Assembly: GCF_000485595.1 (NCBI RefSeq)
Contig: NW_014577728.1
Coordinates: 193,485 to 222,830 of the forward strand
Origin: Priapulus caudatus
Lineage: Eukaryota; Priapulida; Priapulimorpha; Priapulimorphida; Priapulidae
DNA: 29,346 nt
Reading direction: 5' to 3'
Shown piece by piece: positions 27,446-29,346 of the stretch (position 1 is the stretch's first letter; every line of letters begins with the position of its first letter). Made by a program: the position numbers and the translations under genes. The notes beneath the pieces are model-generated. The model made no database searches and was not told the origin of the DNA. It worked only from the letters and a program-made list of their open reading frames with translations.

Positions 27446-27974
27446 GCACCCACGTACTGACTCACCGGCTAATTCACACGCCAACGTATTCATATACTCA
27501 GACACGTATGAGTGTACGCTTGTACTTACGTACGCAGACGTGCGCGCACGCGCCCATAATCCCGTCATACTATTCAGCTACAGACCCTGCAGTCGCGCAC
27601 ACAGCATGTACATGCCACGACCACAACCCACATAATAAGATCTCGTTATCAATATCATGCCGCACGAGACGGATGCGACCATTAAGAGATAAAGCGCATA
27701 CATGCACAGCTTGTCTTCCACTTCCCAATCACCAGCAGACCCTACAATAACGGACTAGCTGCTGATCAGCACCGACGCCCACCCTGCAGTCAGGCATTCA
27801 GCCGCATTACTGCGCCTTAAGCTTACAGGTCAGCACCCTCACTTTGCTGTCGCCTCTCCTTCTCAACCACGGCTTCCGAGACGTCCCCTTGATAGAAAGA
27901 CATGATTCAAGCATGCCAGCCAGCAACCTGTCAAGCTATGCTGCACCGGGGAGCCACGGTCGTACTATACACAG

Positions 27975-28675
27975 AACGTACTACTGACGTACACACTATC
28001 AGATGGGCATTTAGACTGGACGTAGACATTAATCGTAGACGCACTAGTGGACGTAGATACTATCAGCGTACTAGTGACGTAAACACACTATCAGAAATGA
28101 TATTAGTGACAGTAAGACATTTTATTAACGCATAGTGACGGTAGATACTAATACAGAAAACGTACTAGTGACGTAGTTACTATCGTCTAAGTGACGGTAA
28201 GCTTACTATAAACGGTACTAGTGACGTTAGATTACTATATCAGACACTAGATGACGTAGACAGTATTAGCAACATACTATTGACATAGTTACTATAGACG
28301 TACTAGTAAGACGTACACACTATCAGACGTATAACTACTGACGTTGAACACCATCAGACAGTACTATTAGACGTAGTTACTATCAGAACGCTTACTATTT
28401 GACGGCAGACACTATTCAGCGTAATATTGAAACGATACACAAACTATCAAGAAAAACGTACTAGTGAACGTTAGTTACTTATACAGAAGCGTACTTAGTG
28501 ACGTAGATACTATCAGCAACCGATACTATTACGGAGACACTATCAGATAAAAACGTACTAGTGACGTACACACTATCAAGGCGCTACTAGTAGAACGTAC
28601 ACACCTATGCAAGCGTACTAGATAGACGTTAGAATACTATCAGACCGTAATAATGACGTAGGCGGGATTACTCAT
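27975..28675. repeat. 26-bp minisatellite in copy B, heavily disrupted
   Basis: TGACGTAGATACTATCAG and TACTAGTGACGT remain recognisable throughout, but most units contain extra bases, often A or AGA. Unit counts cannot be trusted. Confidence 0.92.
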
Positions 28676-29346
28676 ACACGCACCAGCACACACACGCACG
28701 CACGCATCATACACGCAACGTACACACATACACGCACGCCACGCACCACACGGCACGCACGCACATGTTACACGCACTGCACCCAATGCATGTAGACATA
28801 TCAGCAGATTAACTTACACGCAACGCAGGATACAACGCCACGTAACACAATACACGCACATGCACGCACGCATACACGCACTCACCACTGCAAAGTGACA
28901 TATCCAACGATTGACTCAATTACACAGACACACACGCCTAGTAGCACGCACAGCACGCACATACACGTACGCACCAGCTCATACAACGCACGCCCAGCAA
29001 CATAACGCCGCAAACGCCACATAACCAAGCACGCACGCACAGTTTACACAGCACACCACGCACAATACAACGAACGCACCGCACATCAACAGCACGCACG
29101 CACATACACGCACGACACGCACATACACAGCGACGACGCAACCATACCACGAACGCGTCCGCCCTCATTGCAGGATAGACACTATCAACGTTGTCATACA
29201 CGCCAACGCACGCTCATACAGTCGCACGCACGCACATACACGCACGCACGCTCATACACGCACGCAGCACATACACGCACGCAACGCCATACCCGCACGC
29301 ACGCACATACACGATCGTTCGCTCATACACGCACGCAGCACATACA
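28676..29346. repeat. CACG compound array in copy B
   Basis: CACGCACGCA and CATACACGCACG words with GTAGACACTATCAACGTTG-type insertions near 29175, as in copy A. The minus frame 28938-29201 is Cys/Val/Arg-rich and rejected. Confidence 0.92.

Larger units (their letters stand above)
26657..29346 (+). repeat. 2.7-kb duplicated block, copy B (runs off the window)
   Basis: Same order as 22063-24790, starting within one 84-bp-array unit (CACTCACGCGTACTCATAC) and continuing to the window end. The offset is about 4.59 kb near the start. Each copy contains bases missing from the other, and the 26-bp array section (27975-28675) is very noisy. Real tandem duplication and duplicate assembly of one locus are both possible. 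Confidence 0.93.

Overview
The window looks like non-coding DNA from an animal nuclear genome, most likely an invertebrate. There is one clearly recognisable conserved coding exon, many micro- and minisatellites, vertebrate-type (TTAGGG)n interstitial telomeric repeats, three terminal-inverted-repeat (TIR) DNA transposons, a foldback repeat and a 5'-truncated LINE. I see no operon-like organisation, rRNA, convincing tRNA or CRISPR. The long open frames on both strands are almost all produced by tandem repeats whose periods are multiples of three.

The best gene evidence is a 115-bp exon on the minus strand (18653 to 18539). It has a good 3' splice site and a consensus donor, and encodes the dystrobrevin syntrophin-binding segment DEEHRLIARYAARLA. 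I therefore read most of the window as introns of a dystrobrevin homologue transcribed right to left. The 170-nt region just downstream of this exon holds a 53-bp-stem RNA-capable hairpin. Its distal arm covers the 3' splice site of a possible 31-nt mini-exon (18368-18338). A 31/38-bp minisatellite begins only about 20 bp upstream of the conserved exon and carries branchpoint-like sequence in nearly every unit. A possible alternative last exon (17201-16938, minus) is unrecognised and weak.

Region by region. 1-232: GGA polypurine. 1378-2332: a TTAA-flanked element with ~175-bp TIRs around a frameshifted P2X7-receptor-type cytoplasmic (ballast, P2RX7_C) domain; this is the most unusual object here. 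2949-3185: pogo/Tc1-type MITE. 4054-4549: second TTAA-flanked MITE. 5500-10900: GA, 41-bp, 30-bp, TGT/CTG, AT-rich and 83-bp repeats with an interstitial telomere block at 9883-9944. 11560-11890: unique sequence with a SOX-like palindrome and two POU octamers. 12120-13170: minisatellites and tetranucleotides. 14246-15925: a 24-bp satellite. 16938-18653: the exon-bearing part. 18672-21150: minisatellites, interrupted at 20124-20413 by a LINE 3' end with a 12-bp target-site duplication. 21151-21512: foldback element. 21690 onward: an 84-bp array, then a 2.7-kb block (about 22063-24790) repeated at 26657-29346, separated by CAG/AGT-rich and unique DNA.

Data quality matters. In the 24-bp satellite and in both copies of the terminal duplication, single-base indels occur at a density typical of unpolished long reads. 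Fine-scale differences there should not be read as biology.
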